The notes: generated by a model not told the origin, from the sequence alone. A DNA stretch of 64,000 nt from Bacteroidales bacterium (GCA_017545365.1 JAFWOP010000042.1:20437-84436); one strand, 5' to 3'. Positions 51,889 to 60,798 are shown, counted from the stretch's first letter. A program made the numbers and translations.

Positions 51889-53313
51889 ATGAAAAGAATA
51901 CTTTTGATAGTGAGCACCGTTGTGGCGGTCACCGTGGCGGTGAGAGCGCAGGACACAATAAGGTATCCCGATTCCTGTTATATGTACAACCCATTTACAT
52001 TTAACACTGAGTGTGGGTCTGTTGTTTGTGATGGTATAGCAGTCGATGGGGAGCCTTCGTGGACGCTTAATGCACGGCAAGTAGGTGATGGTTGGGAACA
52101 AGTATATAACCCTATTGATGGAAGCTATTACTGGACTGCGCCCGGTATACACCGCACCTTTGGAAGATATAAGGAATACATAGCCAAAGGGCAGACGCTG
52201 ATATACGGCATAGCCGCCACGACAGGTGTCCTCTCAGGGGGTGAATATGCCAATTCGGGGAGGTACCTTGACAGCATTTACACTCTAGGAGAGCTATATA
52301 ACGTAGACTATATAACGGATTCGAACTTCAACCTGTATGCCTATCTGTTCAGGGTGACGGGCGGCGAGGTATACTGCGTGGACTCGGTAAAGTGGATACG
52401 CCACAACAACCCCTACCGTTTCTTCGAATACAGGCAATACCCTCCGCCCGGATTTGAAACGTTCTATGATTCTACTTATGTAACGTACTCATACGAGTTC
52501 TATTTCGACCACCCGGTATCGGTCGTCGACACCTTTTTGATAGGGTTGAGGTTTCCATATGCTAGAGAACTCGCATGCATGTATACCATTTGGTATGAGG
52601 CACATATCTGCTCTGGAGACAACAATCTAGCGCAGTATCTAAACTACCGAACTGCTCATATGCAACTAGACAAGTATGACTTCTGCTCAACGCAACTACG
52701 GTATCCCGGTAATCTATGGGGCGGATTCTTCCCCATCCTCACGCCACAGGACACCACGCGGTGCGAATCGGTGCGGGACTTGCGCATGATTCAAGCCACC
52801 GACACCAGCATTATGCTGGAATGGCACGGCGCGGGCGCCACGCAGTGGGAGGTGGAGTATGCCGAGGCCGACGGGATGACGGCATACTCTGTGGTCACCA
52901 CCACCACCAGGGTGACTCTGACGGGGCTTCGCCCCACCACCACCTATCTGGCACACGTGCGCGCCTGGTGTGCTCGCGACTCGGCGTACGGCGAGTGGAG
53001 CTCCTTTGTGGAGCTGCAGACCACGGCCCACCAGCAGCCGGACACCACTCAAGGTCCCGACACGGTGAAGATAGACGTCGTGGGCCTCTTCACGCGGCTG
53101 GCTCCCAACCCGGCGACAGGCCTAGTGACGGTGCAGTCGTCCTACAGCCTGAGCCATGTGGCAGTGTACGACGTGCAGGGCCATCTGGTGCTGGAGCAGA
53201 AGGCCGCCGGCACCGCCGCCACCTTCGACGTAGGCTCCCTGCCCAAAGGTGTCTATGTGGTGTCCGTCCGAACCGCCGCCGGCACCACCACCAAGCGCCT
53301 GTTGGTGGAGTAA
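51889..53313 (+). CDS. Cassette protein B1, FnIII-like and T9SS sorting domain
   Basis: The 474-residue protein has a signal peptide (MKRILLIVSTVVAVTVAVRA) followed by QDTIRYPDSCYMYNP. Residues about 30-275 are a Tyr-rich region without a recognised domain. Then come WGGFFPILTPQDTTRC, an FnIII-like domain (ATQWEVEYAEADGMTAYSVV ... TYLAHVRAWCARDSAYGEW) and a T9SS type A domain (LAPNPATGLVTVQSSYSL ... GVYVVSVRTAAGTTTKRLL). It would be exported to the cell surface by the T9SS. The FnIII-T9SS part is nearly identical to that of B2, while the N-terminal half differs strongly. It is cotranscribed with A1. Confidence 0.85.
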   Translation: MKRILLIVSTVVAVTVAVRAQDTIRYPDSCYMYNPFTFNTECGSVVCDGIAVDGEPSWTLNARQVGDGWEQVYNPIDGSYYWTAPGIHRTFGRYKEYIAKGQTLIYGIAATTGVLSGGEYANSGRYLDSIYTLGELYNVDYITDSNFNLYAYLFRVTGGEVYCVDSVKWIRHNNPYRFFEYRQYPPPGFETFYDSTYVTYSYEFYFDHPVSVVDTFLIGLRFPYARELACMYTIWYEAHICSGDNNLAQYLNYRTAHMQLDKYDFCSTQLRYPGNLWGGFFPILTPQDTTRCESVRDLRMIQATDTSIMLEWHGAGATQWEVEYAEADGMTAYSVVTTTTRVTLTGLRPTTTYLAHVRAWCARDSAYGEWSSFVELQTTAHQQPDTTQGPDTVKIDVVGLFTRLAPNPATGLVTVQSSYSLSHVAVYDVQGHLVLEQKAAGTAATFDVGSLPKGVYVVSVRTAAGTTTKRLLVE

Positions 53314-53347
53314 GAATCCGCCCTGCCCTGTCGCTTCTGAGATTTTT

Positions 53348-53376
53348 TTTGCAATTCCAAAAAATGTGTATATTTG
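53348..53376 (+). promoter_or_regulatory. Promoter of the second A-B cassette
   Basis: TTTG (53348-53351), 17 bp, TATATTTG (53369-53376), then 20 nt to ATG 53397. The first cassette has the same -7 box TATATTTG at the same distance. Confidence 0.65.
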
Positions 53377-53396
53377 CAGGTAAAAAAAATAGTAAT

Positions 53397-54767
53397 ATGA
53401 AAAGATTTTTACTTTTAACCATAGCATTTATAGTGTTTTATGTAACGCGACCTCTTTCTGCCGAGGGACAGACGTTCCCTAATTTCGCATTGGGAGGAGA
53501 CAGCTTTACCCCGTCCGGCTCGGTGGTGCGGACGGTGAACAACCAGAAGGTCATAGCATCTTATTGGGATTCTGGTTCAAGATGTTACCATTTGGCTCGT
53601 GTGGGACTGACAGACATCATATCGGCCAAGCTGGACGACCACCACGAAATCGCCGACATCCGCATCATGGGGGACGACATCTTCTTCTGCGGGATGGACC
53701 GAAGCAATTATCGGGCCTTTCTGGGTCACGCCACCGTCACAGGCATCGAAAGCATGACCCCGCATATTGAAATAATGAACTTCTATGTAGACAATGCCAC
53801 CATCACCCGGCTGTGGCGGTTGGCGGCATACACAGACCCGACAGGAGCGACCCGTCTGGTGGCGGTCGGCGACTTCTGGTATACTGGTTCAGGACTGCTA
53901 AATGTTCCCGCATGCCCTTCTCCAGGGACCTGCCAGTCCACCTTTGCAGTCGAATGCACTTATTCGTCAGGGAATTTTAACGCTATAGACAACAGGGTGT
54001 TCTACGACAATACCAACTATGAATATGCCTGCGACGTGGTGGAGACGGACAACTATGTGGCGGTGGTGACCTTCCCTGCTGCGGACGAGCTGATTATCCA
54101 TCCTTGCAAAAAGAGCAGTGTTGCCGTGCTGCCCTCGCTCGATAATTTCTACTACTACAAAGTCCCGCCAAGCAAGGTGGCCTACTACGGCTGCAAGATG
54201 AAGGGCGACACCATCGCCGTGGCCTCGGTGTTCAACGACGGCCCCGGCACGGATAATATGCAGGTGCGGGTGATAGATTTGGCGACGATGAACATGCCCT
54301 GTGCGCAGACGTTCAGCCTGCTGGACAAGGACGACATCTGCGAGATGGCCTACCTGCCCGACATACAACGGCTGGTACTACTGACGAACCACACCTACAC
54401 GCCCCTCACATTGCTGATTCACACCTTCTGCATCCTGAAGCCCTACGAGACCGCGTTCCCATACAACATGGAGAAGATTTACGATATCAACCGCCGCAGC
54501 TTCACCTCGTTGGACAGGCTCTCAACGAAGCACATAGTGGCGGCTGGAGGGGACTACTGGATAATGAAGGATGCGTCGCTAAACAATCCCGCGTCCACCT
54601 GCTATAAGGTAGAGAACCAGTGGGTCAAAGAACTTGATATCTCCACGCCTTTGACAAGAAATCACTTATTTTATGGGACTAACCTTTTCCCTCCTTCTCC
54701 TACCGCCACCCCCTGTAATGAAACATACAGCCAGACCACAATGACAGTCCCCTGTATAACACCCTAA
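53397..54767 (+). CDS. Secreted cassette protein A2 (intact paralogue of A1)
   Basis: ATG 53397 gives 456 residues: a signal peptide (MKRFLLLTIAFIVFYVTRPL ... AEGQ), then FALGGDSFTPSGSVVRTVNN and a repeated strand architecture (IADIRIMGDDIFFCGMDRSN, EYACDVVETDNYVAVVTFPA, CKMKGDTIAVASVFNDGPG, CEMAYLPDIQRLVLLTNHTY) suggestive of a beta-propeller. Cysteines recur along the chain and the end is TMTVPCITP. No T9SS sorting domain is visible, so it may stay periplasmic or be bound by its partner B2, 11 nt downstream. No enzyme motif is seen. ATG 53397 is chosen because it follows the promoter and gives the signal peptide. Confidence 0.82.
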   Translation: MKRFLLLTIAFIVFYVTRPLSAEGQTFPNFALGGDSFTPSGSVVRTVNNQKVIASYWDSGSRCYHLARVGLTDIISAKLDDHHEIADIRIMGDDIFFCGMDRSNYRAFLGHATVTGIESMTPHIEIMNFYVDNATITRLWRLAAYTDPTGATRLVAVGDFWYTGSGLLNVPACPSPGTCQSTFAVECTYSSGNFNAIDNRVFYDNTNYEYACDVVETDNYVAVVTFPAADELIIHPCKKSSVAVLPSLDNFYYYKVPPSKVAYYGCKMKGDTIAVASVFNDGPGTDNMQVRVIDLATMNMPCAQTFSLLDKDDICEMAYLPDIQRLVLLTNHTYTPLTLLIHTFCILKPYETAFPYNMEKIYDINRRSFTSLDRLSTKHIVAAGGDYWIMKDASLNNPASTCYKVENQWVKELDISTPLTRNHLFYGTNLFPPSPTATPCNETYSQTTMTVPCITP

Positions 54768-54778
54768 CCTCAATCATT

Positions 54779-56050
54779 ATGAAAAGAATAGCATTGATAT
54801 TGTCCGTCTTATTGGCAGCTGCCGGAGTGGCAGACGCACAGGACACGATAAGGTATCCTGATACAAACTACATGTATCAGCCAATTATACTCGACTCAAC
54901 CTACTGCGGTTTAATATATACTGAGAATTGGTGGGTCGGCCATATAGCTTCACTACCATCGTATGGTTTCGTTGAAAAAAATGTTTATAATTGTTATTAT
55001 CCTGACCACCAAACTTTAATCTATGGAATAGCCGTGACTGGGTTAACAACGCCCGAAGATTTTGCAAAAGAATATGGCTATCCACCCCCTGGTGAATATG
55101 ACCTTTATGCTGTACTTATCAAGAGGGATAATGACACATTGTATCATGTAGACTCAGTGTTATGGCAGGATGGATACCGTCCCGGTCGATATTTTGTTTA
55201 TCCACAAATGAGCGAAGGAATACTTCCTGATACGGTTGTACCGTCATACGAACTCTACTTCGATACACCAATTCCTGTATATGACTCCTTCTTTATAGGA
55301 ATGTTTATCCGCAATTTTGACACCTTATATTTCGACAACATACCTAAGCCACAACTTGCGTGTCTTTGTGGAAGATTATGTCAAAACCATAGAAATAATC
55401 TTTTATATTATAAGAATCCACCCTTTTATTTACATACCTATATGGATCCATATTGGGGCGGCTTTTTCCCCATCCTCACGCCGCGGGACACCACTCGGTG
55501 CGACCTCGTATGGGATTTGCAGATGACCAATGCCACAGACACCAGCGTCACCCTAGAATGGGATGGAGGCAATGCCACGCAGTGGGAGGTGGAGTATGCC
55601 GAGGCCGACGGGATGACGGCATACTCTGTGGTCACCACCACCACCAGGGTGACGCTGACGGGGCTGCGCCCCACCACCACCTATCTGGCCCATGTGCGCG
55701 CCTGGTGTGCTCGCGACTCGGCGTACGGCGAGTGGAGCCCCTTTGTGGAGCTGCAGACCACGGCCCACCAGCAGCCGGACACCACTCAAGGTCCCGACAC
55801 GGTGAAGATAGACGTCGTGGGCCTCTTCACGCGGCTGGCACCCAATCCGGCGACAGGCATGGTGACGGTGCAGTCGTCCTACAGCCTGAACCATGTGGCG
55901 GTGTACGACGTGCAGGGCCATCTGGTGCTGGAGCAGAAGGCCGCCGGCACCGCCGCCACCTTCGACGTGGGCTCCCTGCCCAAAGGTGTCTACGTGGTCT
56001 CCGTCCGCACCACCGCCGGCACCACCACCAAGCGACTGATAGTGGAATAA
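54779..56050 (+). CDS. Cassette protein B2, FnIII-like and T9SS sorting domain
   Basis: The 423-residue protein parallels B1: signal peptide (MKRIALILSVLLAAAGVADA), QDTIRYPDTNYMYQP, a Tyr-rich N-terminal half (to about residue 220) encoded by noticeably AT-rich DNA, then YWGGFFPILTPRDTTRC, the FnIII-like domain and T9SS type A domain almost identical to B1 in both protein and DNA. The contrast suggests gene conversion or recent duplication of the 3' half and diversification or replacement of the 5' half. It is probably surface-exposed. Cotranscribed with A2; recJ follows after 65 bp with its own promoter. Confidence 0.85.
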   Translation: MKRIALILSVLLAAAGVADAQDTIRYPDTNYMYQPIILDSTYCGLIYTENWWVGHIASLPSYGFVEKNVYNCYYPDHQTLIYGIAVTGLTTPEDFAKEYGYPPPGEYDLYAVLIKRDNDTLYHVDSVLWQDGYRPGRYFVYPQMSEGILPDTVVPSYELYFDTPIPVYDSFFIGMFIRNFDTLYFDNIPKPQLACLCGRLCQNHRNNLLYYKNPPFYLHTYMDPYWGGFFPILTPRDTTRCDLVWDLQMTNATDTSVTLEWDGGNATQWEVEYAEADGMTAYSVVTTTTRVTLTGLRPTTTYLAHVRAWCARDSAYGEWSPFVELQTTAHQQPDTTQGPDTVKIDVVGLFTRLAPNPATGMVTVQSSYSLNHVAVYDVQGHLVLEQKAAGTAATFDVGSLPKGVYVVSVRTTAGTTTKRLIVE

Positions 56051-56093
56051 GGGGGAAGTGTGAAAAAAAATCTTTTTATGTCGGAAAAAAGTC

Positions 56094-56101
56094 GTATCTT
56101 T
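56094..56101 (+). promoter_or_regulatory. -7-like box TATCTTTT for recJ
   Basis: TATCTTTT at 56094-56101, 14 nt before ATG 56116, is a one-base variant of the -7 consensus. Confidence 0.5.
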
Positions 56102-56115
56102 ACCGCCAGAAAAAG

Positions 56116-57960
56116 ATGAAAGAAAAACGTTGGATATTTAAGGAAGGATATGACAAAGAGCTAGTTAGAAAACTTTCGGAAGAGATAGGCGTCGATGAAA
56201 TTATCGCAACGCTGTTGGTAGAACGTGGCATCACGACATTTGAAGAGGCGCGATGTTTCTTCCGCCCTAATTTAGATCAGTTGCATGATCCTTACCTCAT
56301 GAAGGACATGGATCGCGCCATTGCTCGTATCAATGACGCGGTGCGGCGCCGCGAGCGCATCCTTGTATATGGAGATTACGATGTGGACGGCACCTCTGCC
56401 GTCGCACTTGTCTATTCCTACCTGCAGTCGTTCCACCGGAACATCGACTTCTACATCCCCGACCGCGACAGCGAGGGCTATGGCATCTCGATAAAAGGCA
56501 TCGACTATGCAAAGGAGACAGGTGTGAAACTAATTATCGCCCTCGACTGTGGCATCAAGGCCATGGAACAGGTGGCCTACGCCAAGGGGCTGGGTATCGA
56601 CTTCATCATCGGCGACCACCACCTGCCCAACGGCGAGAACATACCCGACGCCGCGGCTGTGCTCGACCCCAAACGGGTCGACTGCCCTTATCCCTACAAG
56701 GAGCTTTCGGGCTGCGGTATCGGCTTCAAGATAGTGGAAGCCCATCAGGAACAGCGGGTAGGGGTGAGGCTCTGCGACAAACCCGAACACCTCGATGCGG
56801 TGCGCCGCGAGAAACGCGAACGGCTGATGCTCCACCTGCTCAAATACCTCGATCTGGTGGCTGTGAGCATCGCGTCAGACATCGTCCCCATCATGGGCGA
56901 GAACCGCGTATTGGCGGCCTACGGCCTCAAAGTCATCAACACCCATCCCCGTCCCGGCCTGGAGGCTATTCTCACCTATGGACACATCGAACGCCGTACG
57001 GCCGACGACATCCGCAACCACCCGGAGGACAAGTCGTACTTCCGCAAGGAGTTGAACATCACCGACCTGGTCTTCTTGGTCGGCCCTCGTATCAATGCGG
57101 CGGGCCGCATACGCAGTGCTTTCGACTCGGTGCGCCTCCTGCTCAGCGACGACCCCGTCCAGGCGGGCTTGCTGGCTGAGGAAATCAACAACTACAACAT
57201 CGAACGCAAAGACCTCGACAGCGCCGCCACCGAAGAGGCCAAACGCCGTATCGAAAGCAGCCCCCAGATGATGGCCAAGAAGAGCATCGTCCTCTTCGAC
57301 GAGGCGTGGCACAAAGGGGTTGTGGGCATCGTCGCTTCCCGTCTGGTGGAGGCCTACTACAAACCCACTATCATCTTTACCCGCTCCACCGACGACCTCA
57401 TCACAGGCTCCGCCCGCAGCATCAAGGAATTCGATGTACACACAGCCTTGGAGAAATGTGCCGACCTGCTGGAACATTTCGGGGGTCACAAGTGTGCCGC
57501 CGGTGTCAGCCTCCGACCCGAAAACTTCGAAGCCTTCAAACTTCGTTTCGAACAGGTGGTGGAAGAAGGGCTGGACACCAAATACATGTCGCCCGAAATT
57601 GAGATTGACGCCGAGCTGGACTTCGGCAAGCATATCACGTCCAAGTTCCTCCGCATCCTCAAGCAGTTCAGCCCCTTTGGGCCGGAGAACAACGTGCCGG
57701 TATTCGTGTCGCACGACTTGGTGGACACCGGATTCCCCCGCATTGTCGGCTCCAACCACCTTAAATTCAGTGCCATCTCCCTCACCTCCCGCTCCCGTCC
57801 TTTCCCCGCCATCGGTTTCCAGCTGGGCGAGAACTATGCGAGAGTGAAAGCCGGCGAGCCGTTCACAATATGCTACACCCTGGAAGAGAACTATTGGAAC
57901 GGCAAGACCGACATACAGCTGAACGTGAAAGACATCCGTTTCGACGATGACGAAAATTGA
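56116..57960 (+). CDS. recJ: Single-stranded-DNA-specific exonuclease RecJ
   Basis: The 614-residue enzyme degrades single-stranded DNA 5' to 3' in recombination and repair. DHH motifs are visible: VYGDYDVDGTSA (about residues 77-88), ALDCGIKA, GDHHLPNGE (about 166-174), and the GPRINAAGR segment (about 320). The DHHA1 nucleic-acid-binding domain has GSARSIKEFDVHTAL and HFGGHKCAAGVSL. ATG 56116 (MKEKRWIFKEGYD) follows the promoter. The stop codon overlaps the left inverted repeat that flanks ettA. Confidence 0.94.
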   Translation: MKEKRWIFKEGYDKELVRKLSEEIGVDEIIATLLVERGITTFEEARCFFRPNLDQLHDPYLMKDMDRAIARINDAVRRRERILVYGDYDVDGTSAVALVYSYLQSFHRNIDFYIPDRDSEGYGISIKGIDYAKETGVKLIIALDCGIKAMEQVAYAKGLGIDFIIGDHHLPNGENIPDAAAVLDPKRVDCPYPYKELSGCGIGFKIVEAHQEQRVGVRLCDKPEHLDAVRREKRERLMLHLLKYLDLVAVSIASDIVPIMGENRVLAAYGLKVINTHPRPGLEAILTYGHIERRTADDIRNHPEDKSYFRKELNITDLVFLVGPRINAAGRIRSAFDSVRLLLSDDPVQAGLLAEEINNYNIERKDLDSAATEEAKRRIESSPQMMAKKSIVLFDEAWHKGVVGIVASRLVEAYYKPTIIFTRSTDDLITGSARSIKEFDVHTALEKCADLLEHFGGHKCAAGVSLRPENFEAFKLRFEQVVEEGLDTKYMSPEIEIDAELDFGKHITSKFLRILKQFSPFGPENNVPVFVSHDLVDTGFPRIVGSNHLKFSAISLTSRSRPFPAIGFQLGENYARVKAGEPFTICYTLEENYWNGKTDIQLNVKDIRFDDDEN

Positions 57961-58034
57961 ATGTGTTAACGTGTTAATGTGTTAATGTGTTAATCATTTG
58001 ATTCAAGAATTAACGAATTCATTTTACGAAGTAA
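57957..58034. repeat. Left arm of the inverted repeat flanking ettA
   Basis: 57957-57995 (TTGAATGTGTTAACGTGTTA...) is the exact reverse complement of 59816-59854 (39 bp), and 58007-58034 is the exact reverse complement of 59761-59788 (28 bp). The arm starts within the recJ stop codon. It is made of TTAATGTG/TTAATTCG words. Confidence 0.9.
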
Positions 58035-58069
58035 CAAATTAACGAATTAACGAATTCACAAATACCCCT

Positions 58070-59740
58070 ATGGCTGACGACAAGAAGATTATTTTCTCCA
58101 TGGTAGGCGTGGGCAAACTCATCCCCCCCAGCCGACAGATATTGAAAGACATTTATCTATCCTTTTTCTACGGTGCCAAGATAGGCATCATAGGACTGAA
58201 CGGCTCGGGCAAGTCGAGCCTGCTGAAGATTATCGCCGGAGTGGACAAGGACTACCAAGGTGAGGTGGTCTTCTCGCCCGGCTACAGCGTAGGCTACCTC
58301 GAGCAGGAACCCAAGCTCGACGACAGCAAGACGGTGAAAGAGGTGGTGCAGGAGGCAGTGCAGCCCATCGTGGACGCCCTCAAGGAGTATGACGAGGTGA
58401 ACAATGCCTTTGCCGAACCCGATGCCGACTTCGACAAGCTGTGCCAGCGGCAGGGCGAACTGACCGAGCTGCTGGAACAATACGACGCCTGGAACCTCGA
58501 CAGCCGTCTCGAACGCGCCATGGACGCACTGCGTTGCCCCGATGAGGACCAGCCGGTGAAGAACCTCAGCGGGGGCGAGCGCCGTCGCGTGGCCCTGTGC
58601 CGTCTGCTGCTTCAGGAGCCGGACATCCTGCTGCTTGACGAGCCCACCAACCACCTCGACGCCGAGAGCATCGACTGGCTCGAACAACACCTGCGCCAGT
58701 ACAAAGGCACCGTCATCGCTGTCACCCACGACCGCTACTTCCTCGACAACGTGGCGGGCTGGATTCTCGAGCTCGACCGTGGCGAAGGCATCCCCTGGCA
58801 GGGCAACTACAGCAGCTGGCTCGACCAGAAAACCCAGCGGCTGGCCATGGAGGAAAAGCAGGAGAGCAAACGCCGCAAAACCCTGCAGCGCGAGCTGGAG
58901 TGGGTGCGCATGGCCCCGAAGGCCCGCCATGCCAAAGGTAAGGCCCGTCTGGCCGCTTACGACCGCATGATGAACGAGGACGTGAAGGAAAAAGAGCAGA
59001 ACCTCGAAATCTTCATACCCAACGGCCCTCGGCTGGGCAACAAAGTGCTGGAAGTGGAAGGGGTCAGCAAGGCCTATGGCGACAAACTGCTCTACGAAAA
59101 CCTCACCTTCAGCCTCCCGCCCGCTGGCATCGTCGGCATCATCGGCCCCAACGGCTGTGGCAAGACCACCCTCTTCCGCCTTATCATGGGACTGGAACAG
59201 CCCGACACCGGCACCTTCACCGTGGGCGAGACTGTCAAGATAGGCTATGTGGACCAACAGCACGTGCAGATTGACCCCGAGAAGAGCGTCTACGACGTGG
59301 TGTCCGAAGGCAACGAGCTCATCCCCATGGGAGGGCGGCTGGTCAACGCCCGCGCCTACCTCTCCCGCTTCAACTTCACCGGCACCGACCAAAGCAAGAA
59401 AGCCGGTGTGCTCAGCGGTGGTGAGCGCAACCGCCTCCATCTGGCACTCACCCTCAAGAGCGAGGCCAACGTCCTCCTCCTCGACGAGCCCACCAACGAC
59501 ATCGACGTCAACACCATGCGCGCCCTAGAGGAAGGCCTTGAGAACTTTGCCGGCTGCGCCGTAGTCATCAGCCACGACCGCTGGTTCCTCGACCGCATCT
59601 GCACCCACATCCTCGCCTTCGAGGGCGACTCGCAGGTCTATTTCTTCGAAGGCAGCTACAGCGAGTACGAAGAGAACCGCCGCAAACGTCTCGGCGACGA
59701 CACCCCCCACCGCCTACGATACAAGAAACTGATGAAATAA
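58070..59740 (+). CDS. ettA: Energy-dependent translational throttle protein EttA (ABC-F)
   Basis: The 556-residue ABC-F protein has two ATPase domains in one chain: Walker A GLNGSGKS (about 43-50) and GPNGCGKT (about 362-369); signatures NLSGGERRRVAL and VLSGGERNRLHL; Walker B ILLLDEPTNHLD and VLLLDEPTNDID. The N-terminal MADDKKIIFSMVGVGKLIPP and the linker MAPKARHAKGKARLAAYDRM are typical of EttA, which binds the ribosomal E site and gates translation by the ATP/ADP state. The gene is bracketed by inverted repeats. Confidence 0.93.
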   Translation: MADDKKIIFSMVGVGKLIPPSRQILKDIYLSFFYGAKIGIIGLNGSGKSSLLKIIAGVDKDYQGEVVFSPGYSVGYLEQEPKLDDSKTVKEVVQEAVQPIVDALKEYDEVNNAFAEPDADFDKLCQRQGELTELLEQYDAWNLDSRLERAMDALRCPDEDQPVKNLSGGERRRVALCRLLLQEPDILLLDEPTNHLDAESIDWLEQHLRQYKGTVIAVTHDRYFLDNVAGWILELDRGEGIPWQGNYSSWLDQKTQRLAMEEKQESKRRKTLQRELEWVRMAPKARHAKGKARLAAYDRMMNEDVKEKEQNLEIFIPNGPRLGNKVLEVEGVSKAYGDKLLYENLTFSLPPAGIVGIIGPNGCGKTTLFRLIMGLEQPDTGTFTVGETVKIGYVDQQHVQIDPEKSVYDVVSEGNELIPMGGRLVNARAYLSRFNFTGTDQSKKAGVLSGGERNRLHLALTLKSEANVLLLDEPTNDIDVNTMRALEEGLENFAGCAVVISHDRWFLDRICTHILAFEGDSQVYFFEGSYSEYEENRRKRLGDDTPHRLRYKKLMK

Positions 59741-59760
59741 TACTTGAATGTGTCAATTCG

Positions 59761-59940
59761 TTACTTCGTAAAATGAATTCGTTAATTCGTTAATTCGTTA
59801 ATTCGTGAGTCAATTGATTAACACATTAACACATTAACACGTTAACACATTCAAATTCGTTAATTCGTGAGTCAAATGACCGCGCCAGCGACTAACACAT
59901 TAACACGTTAACGAATTAACACATTCAAAAACCTTCTCAA
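59761..59940. repeat. Right arm of the inverted repeat flanking ettA, with extra copies
   Basis: 59761-59788 and 59816-59854 match the left arm in inverse orientation; between them the right arm has two more GTTAATTC units. A further partial copy fills 59855-59935. Near the boundary the word TTACTTCGTAA occurs. Confidence 0.9.
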
Positions 59941-59944
59941 GCCC

Positions 59945-60400
59945 ATGAAAAAGATAGTACTGATACTCTTAATTCTCAATTCTCAATTATCAATTCTCAA
60001 TTCACTTTGGGCGCAGGAAATTGGGGTGGAATATGATGAGAATGGCCGTGTGGTCAGCTCCTCACACGGTGTGGTTGATGCCGATGACCGCTTGGCAGTG
60101 CTTATCACCTACACCTACGACAGCACCGGCGTAGTGGAGACCCGCACCCTGCAGAGCTACGACAAGCAGGGGCGTCCCGTGCGCAAAGAGGTCTACACCG
60201 TGGACGAATACCTCCTCTACACCGAGCAGAACCGCTACGACCGCCACGGCAACCGTACCCGCTGCACCCAGACCACCTACGACGAAGACAGCAACCCCAC
60301 ACAGACGGTCTACAAATACCGCTACCGTCGTCAGCCCGACGGCACCTGGCAGCTCACTTCTATTCGCATGAATGGCGAAGAAGTGTTCCATGAGCAATAG
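59945..60400 (+). CDS. Small exported YD-repeat-like protein
   Basis: The 151-residue protein has a signal peptide (MKKIVLILLILNSQLSILNS ... WAQ) partly encoded by TCAATTCTCAATTATCAATT repeats. The mature part has several Y-D/N-G-R-type repeats (VEYDENGRVVSS, SYDKQGRPVRKE, NRYDRHGNRTRC) like the YD repeats of Rhs/wall-associated proteins, in a short form. No function can be assigned. Start context: ATG 59945 follows the repeat block. Confidence 0.75.
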   Translation: MKKIVLILLILNSQLSILNSLWAQEIGVEYDENGRVVSSSHGVVDADDRLAVLITYTYDSTGVVETRTLQSYDKQGRPVRKEVYTVDEYLLYTEQNRYDRHGNRTRCTQTTYDEDSNPTQTVYKYRYRRQPDGTWQLTSIRMNGEEVFHEQ

Positions 60401-60558
60401 CCTGATGAAAATAGACGAAGGAACTTCTCGTCAGGAGTGGCGGCACCCTTGTCTATAACACAGGACTTGGGGGCATACATGAAAGACGTGGTGCCACTGT
60501 TGACAGCATGAGAGGAAGCACATGAAACTGTCTTCACCTGCGATGTGCGCTGGTAACA

Positions 60559-60690
60559 AACGTTGTACAAGGTGAGAGCAGAGAGAGCTTGCTCGCTATG
60601 CCGAGCCAAACAACGTCACGAAGTAACGTTGTACAAGGTGAGAGCAGAGAGAGCTTGCTCGCTATGCCGAGCCAAACAACGTCACGAAGT
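60559..60690. repeat. Two perfect 66-bp tandem repeats
   Basis: The unit starts AACGTTGTACAAGGTGAGAG and ends AACGTCACGAAGT; it recurs exactly at 60559 and 60625, with a third AACGTT at 60691. The unit contains the small inverted repeat GAGC-TT-GCTC. Its 15-bp word AACGTCACGAAGTAA also occurs at 32564. Confidence 0.9.
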
Positions 60691-60746
60691 AACGTTATTA
60701 TTTGCAGAAAAAGAGCCGTTCTAACAGACTAATCAAAAATATTTTG

Positions 60747-60775
60747 TATCTTTGTAATCGCCATTACGGTAATGG
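60747..60775 (+). promoter_or_regulatory. -7 box and palindrome at the DUF234 ATPase promoter
   Basis: TATCTTTG (60747-60754) is followed 6 bp later by the perfect palindrome CCATTAC-G-GTAATGG (60761-60775), which would cover the transcription start. That is a classic repressor-site position. ATG 60799 lies 23 bp further on. Confidence 0.65.
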
Positions 60776-60798
60776 TTATTATTTAAAATGCTGATACA

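Larger units (their letters stand above)
60401..60798. other. Gene-free spacer upstream of the DUF234-type ATPase gene
   Basis: No gene is supported. It holds two 66-bp tandem repeats (60559-60690), a -7 box and a palindrome, listed separately. Confidence 0.6.

Noticed and set aside
52716..53396. Extension of cassette gene A2 upstream into the B1 gene
   Set aside because: The extension reads B1 out of frame and is Arg/His-rich; the promoter at 53348-53376 and the signal peptide fix the start at 53397.
55453..56115. Extension of recJ upstream into the B2 gene
   Set aside because: The extra 221 codons are an out-of-frame reading of B2; RecJ normally begins where ATG 56116 places it, just after a -7 box.
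57957..58060. TTAATGTG/TTAATTCG repeats considered as CRISPR or a replication origin
   Set aside because: The unit length is only 8-10 bp with no constant spacer, there are no DnaA-box clusters (TTATCCACA), and similar DNA occurs in several other spacers.
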